Source: Asticcacaulis sp. ZE23SCel15
Lineage (GTDB): Bacteria; Pseudomonadota; Alphaproteobacteria; Caulobacterales; Caulobacteraceae
DNA length: 64,000 nt
NCBI RefSeq assembly: GCF_030505395.1
Contig: NZ_CP130044.1
Span: 419,001-483,000, forward strand
Reading direction: 5' to 3'
Positions 62,190 to 64,000 of this stretch are shown piece after piece. A program made the position numbers and the translations under genes. The notes beneath the pieces are model-generated. The model had not been told where the DNA came from. It saw only the letters and a list, made by a program, of their open reading frames with translations, and searched no databases. The stretch's first letter is position 1; every line of letters starts with the position of its first letter.

Positions 62190-63417
62190 ATGTCCCTCGC
62201 CCACACCCGCGCGATCGGTCTGGTGGCCGCCCTGTTTGTGGCCGCACCCGCTATGGCAGGGGAAACCCCGGTTGAGGTCGGTGTGCGTCCGCTCTATCTG
62301 ATCGATAAGATGGTCGACGGCCCGCTCAAGGACGCGCTCAAAGCCTGTATTGGCAAGCCTGTGCATCGCACCCTGTTCTCGATCGGACACCGCGGGGCAC
62401 CGCTCATGTTCCCGGAACACACGGTCGAATCGAACCGTGCCGCCGCCTGGCAAGGCGCCGGTATCCTTGAGTGCGATGTCACGTTCACGAAGGATAAGGA
62501 ACTGGTTTGCCGTCATGCCCAGAATGATCTGCACACCACGACCAACATTGTGACCACGGATCTGGGGAAGAAATGCACTCAGCCGTTTGTGCCTGCCTCC
62601 GGCACCAAATCGGCTCAGGCCGAATGCCGGACCTCAGACATAACGCTGGCGGAATTTCGTCAACTGACGCCCAAGATGGACGGCGCAAATGTGAGCGCCG
62701 TCACCGCCAAAAATTACCTGGACGGCACCCCGAATTGGCGCACCGACCTCTATGCGGCTGAACCCGCCAAGACGATGACGCATAAAGAGTTCTATCGAAC
62801 TGTTCCGTGCACTGGGGGCCAAATTCACACCGGAGCTTAAGACCCCAGTCGTTGCCATGCCGTTCAACGGTTTCTCACGGGCCGACTATGCGCAAAAGCT
62901 GATCAACGAATATAAGGCCGCCGGTGTTCCGGCCGCCGATGTCTGGCCGCAAAGCTTTGATATTGCCGACATTCGTTACTGGATCGCCCATGAGCCGGCC
63001 TTTGGCGCGCAGGCGGTATACCTGATCGATGACGAGACTATCCCCGGACTGGACGGCATGAACCCGTCAAGCTGGGGGTTCGATCCGAAGGCCCTGAAGC
63101 GTGAGGGCATAAACTATGTCGCCCCGGCCATTACATTCCTGCTGACCTTGGATGCGAACGGCAAAATTGTGCCGTCACGTCTGGCCAAGGCGTTGAAAGC
63201 CGCCGATATCAAGATCATCGCCTGGTCGCTGGAGCGCTCCGGCCCCCTGACCGACGGCGGCGGCTGGTATTTCCAGAGTGTGTCCAAAGCCATCCGCGGC
63301 GGCGGAGATTACTACACGGTACTGGATGTGCTGGCCAAGGATGTTGGTGCAACCGGCGTGTTCAGCGACTGGCCCGCCACGGTCAGCTATTATGCCAGTT
63401 GCCAGGGACTGAGATAG
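62190..63417 (+). pseudogene. glpQ: Periplasmic glycerophosphodiester phosphodiesterase, frameshifted
   Basis: Two frames make one GDPD enzyme that cleaves glycerophosphodiesters. The first (62190-62840) has a signal peptide ([19 protein letters not shown]) and [21 protein letters not shown] with the catalytic HR and PEHT motifs, then [17 protein letters not shown]. The second is open through the join and contains [26 protein letters not shown], ending at 63417. The break is near 62790-62795 (AAAGAGTTCTATCGAACTG), where loss of one base gives [14 protein letters not shown]. The restored length is about 408 residues. An extra base in the sequence is the simplest cause. The name is by family similarity. 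Confidence 0.88.
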
Positions 63418-63478
63418 CCCTTGGCCTGAGCCGCCCCGTCATGCTTCAATTGGCAGGCAAACTCAGAGGGGTAGCAGG

Positions 63479-64000
63479 ATGACAGGCGGCAAAAGGTTAA
63501 AGGTTAAGGGGCTCGCCTTTATGGCTATGGTGATGGTCAGCGGTCACGCCTGGGCCAAGCCGCCCAAGCCTGCGGATCTGATCCTCACCAACGGCAAAAT
63601 CTATACGGCCAATGCCAGCGATGCCGTCACTGAGGCCATGGCCATTACCGATGGCCGGATTGTATATGTCGGCAATCCCACGGACGCCAAAGCGTTTGCG
63701 GGTAAGACCACCCGCACCATCGACCTGAAGGGGCGCTTTGTCATGCCGGGCCTGATCGACGGGCATATGCACCCGCAGTCGGGGGGGCTGCGCACGCTGG
63801 GGTGCAACCTTAACTATGAGCGCCTGACGCAGGCCGCATTTCTGGCGCGGATACAGGCCTGTCTCGATGCTGAAACCACAGCCAAACCCGATCAGTGGCT
63901 GACGGTGATCAACTGGTTTCAGCAGGACATGATCCCGACCGGCTATGCGCCGACCCGGTACGATCTGGATGGCTTAAATACCCGAAGGCCGGTGATGGTG
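63479..64000 (+). CDS. Amidohydrolase family 3 (YtcJ-like), 3' end outside window
   Basis: The first 174 residues of an exported amidohydrolase. The N-terminus MTGGKRLKVKGLAFMAMVMVSGHAWA looks like a signal peptide. DLILTNGKIYTANASDAVTEAMAITDGRIVYVG is the usual opening beta-sandwich, and GRFVMPGLIDGHMHP carries the HxH metal site (about residues 98-100). The frame stays open to the window edge. The substrate is unknown; family members hydrolyse amides, imides and related bonds. Start ATG 63479 follows AGCAGG and GGGG. Confidence 0.85.
   Translation, partial: MTGGKRLKVKGLAFMAMVMVSGHAWAKPPKPADLILTNGKIYTANASDAVTEAMAITDGRIVYVGNPTDAKAFAGKTTRTIDLKGRFVMPGLIDGHMHPQSGGLRTLGCNLNYERLTQAAFLARIQACLDAETTAKPDQWLTVINWFQQDMIPTGYAPTRYDLDGLNTRRPVMV

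Overview
The window comes from an alphaproteobacterium, almost certainly of the order Caulobacterales and plausibly Asticcacaulis or a near relative (inference). It carries a near full-length Caulobacter-type CtrA, the CtrA inhibitor SciP, and a Caulobacter-type flagellar cluster with FlbD and FlbE. Many intergenic gaps contain TTAA pairs, GANTC sites or short palindromic repeats.

Region 1 (1-5.2 kb) looks like a mobile or defence-type island. It holds a tyrosine recombinase cut by the left edge, an AT-rich ATPase plus HNH nuclease pair of the Septu (PtuA/PtuB) type, the remnant of a second integrase N-terminus, a region of paired GTGGCACA repeats around a perfect inverted repeat that resembles an attachment site, and a DUF6880 gene.

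Region 2 (5.3-16.6 kb) is mixed chromosome: two unrelated arsenate-reductase-type proteins and an ArsR regulator, a HEXXH protein, ctrA with its promoter, a DUF418 membrane protein, a hemerythrin-like protein, a GH28 pectinase-type enzyme, a quinone oxidoreductase, a nuclease-helicase fusion (DUF2075) and a Sel1-repeat protein ending in a TonB-C-like domain.

Region 3 (16.6-37.6 kb) is flagellar. fliI-fliJ is coupled to a GH10 xylanase gene. After a small membrane protein and a GT39-like glycosyltransferase comes a long minus-strand set in the transcription order fliK, flgD, flgE, sciP, fliF, fliG, flbE, fliN, flbD, a small ORF, flhA. flgK-flgL diverge from fliK, and the gap between them carries a sigma-54 promoter for each direction and a candidate enhancer.

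Region 4 (37.6-64 kb) is mostly housekeeping: a GntR regulator facing a beta-alanine-type aminotransferase, an MFS exporter, dapE, truA, fmt, def, rmuC, fabI, fabB, fabA, a 2-hydroxyacid dehydrogenase, an adenosine-kinase-like PfkB gene, gpsA, tsaD, hemC, hemD, a mitofilin-like protein, hemY, tRNA-Thr(CGT), a glpQ-like phosphodiesterase and a truncated amidohydrolase.

Two features run through the window. First, several families of short palindromic repeats sit between genes, some abutting stop codons or supplying Shine-Dalgarno sequences. Second, four conserved loci (flgK, the PfkB kinase, glpQ and the T-loop of tRNA-Thr) each differ from expectation by one base. Sequencing or assembly error is the simplest explanation, but real decay is not excluded.
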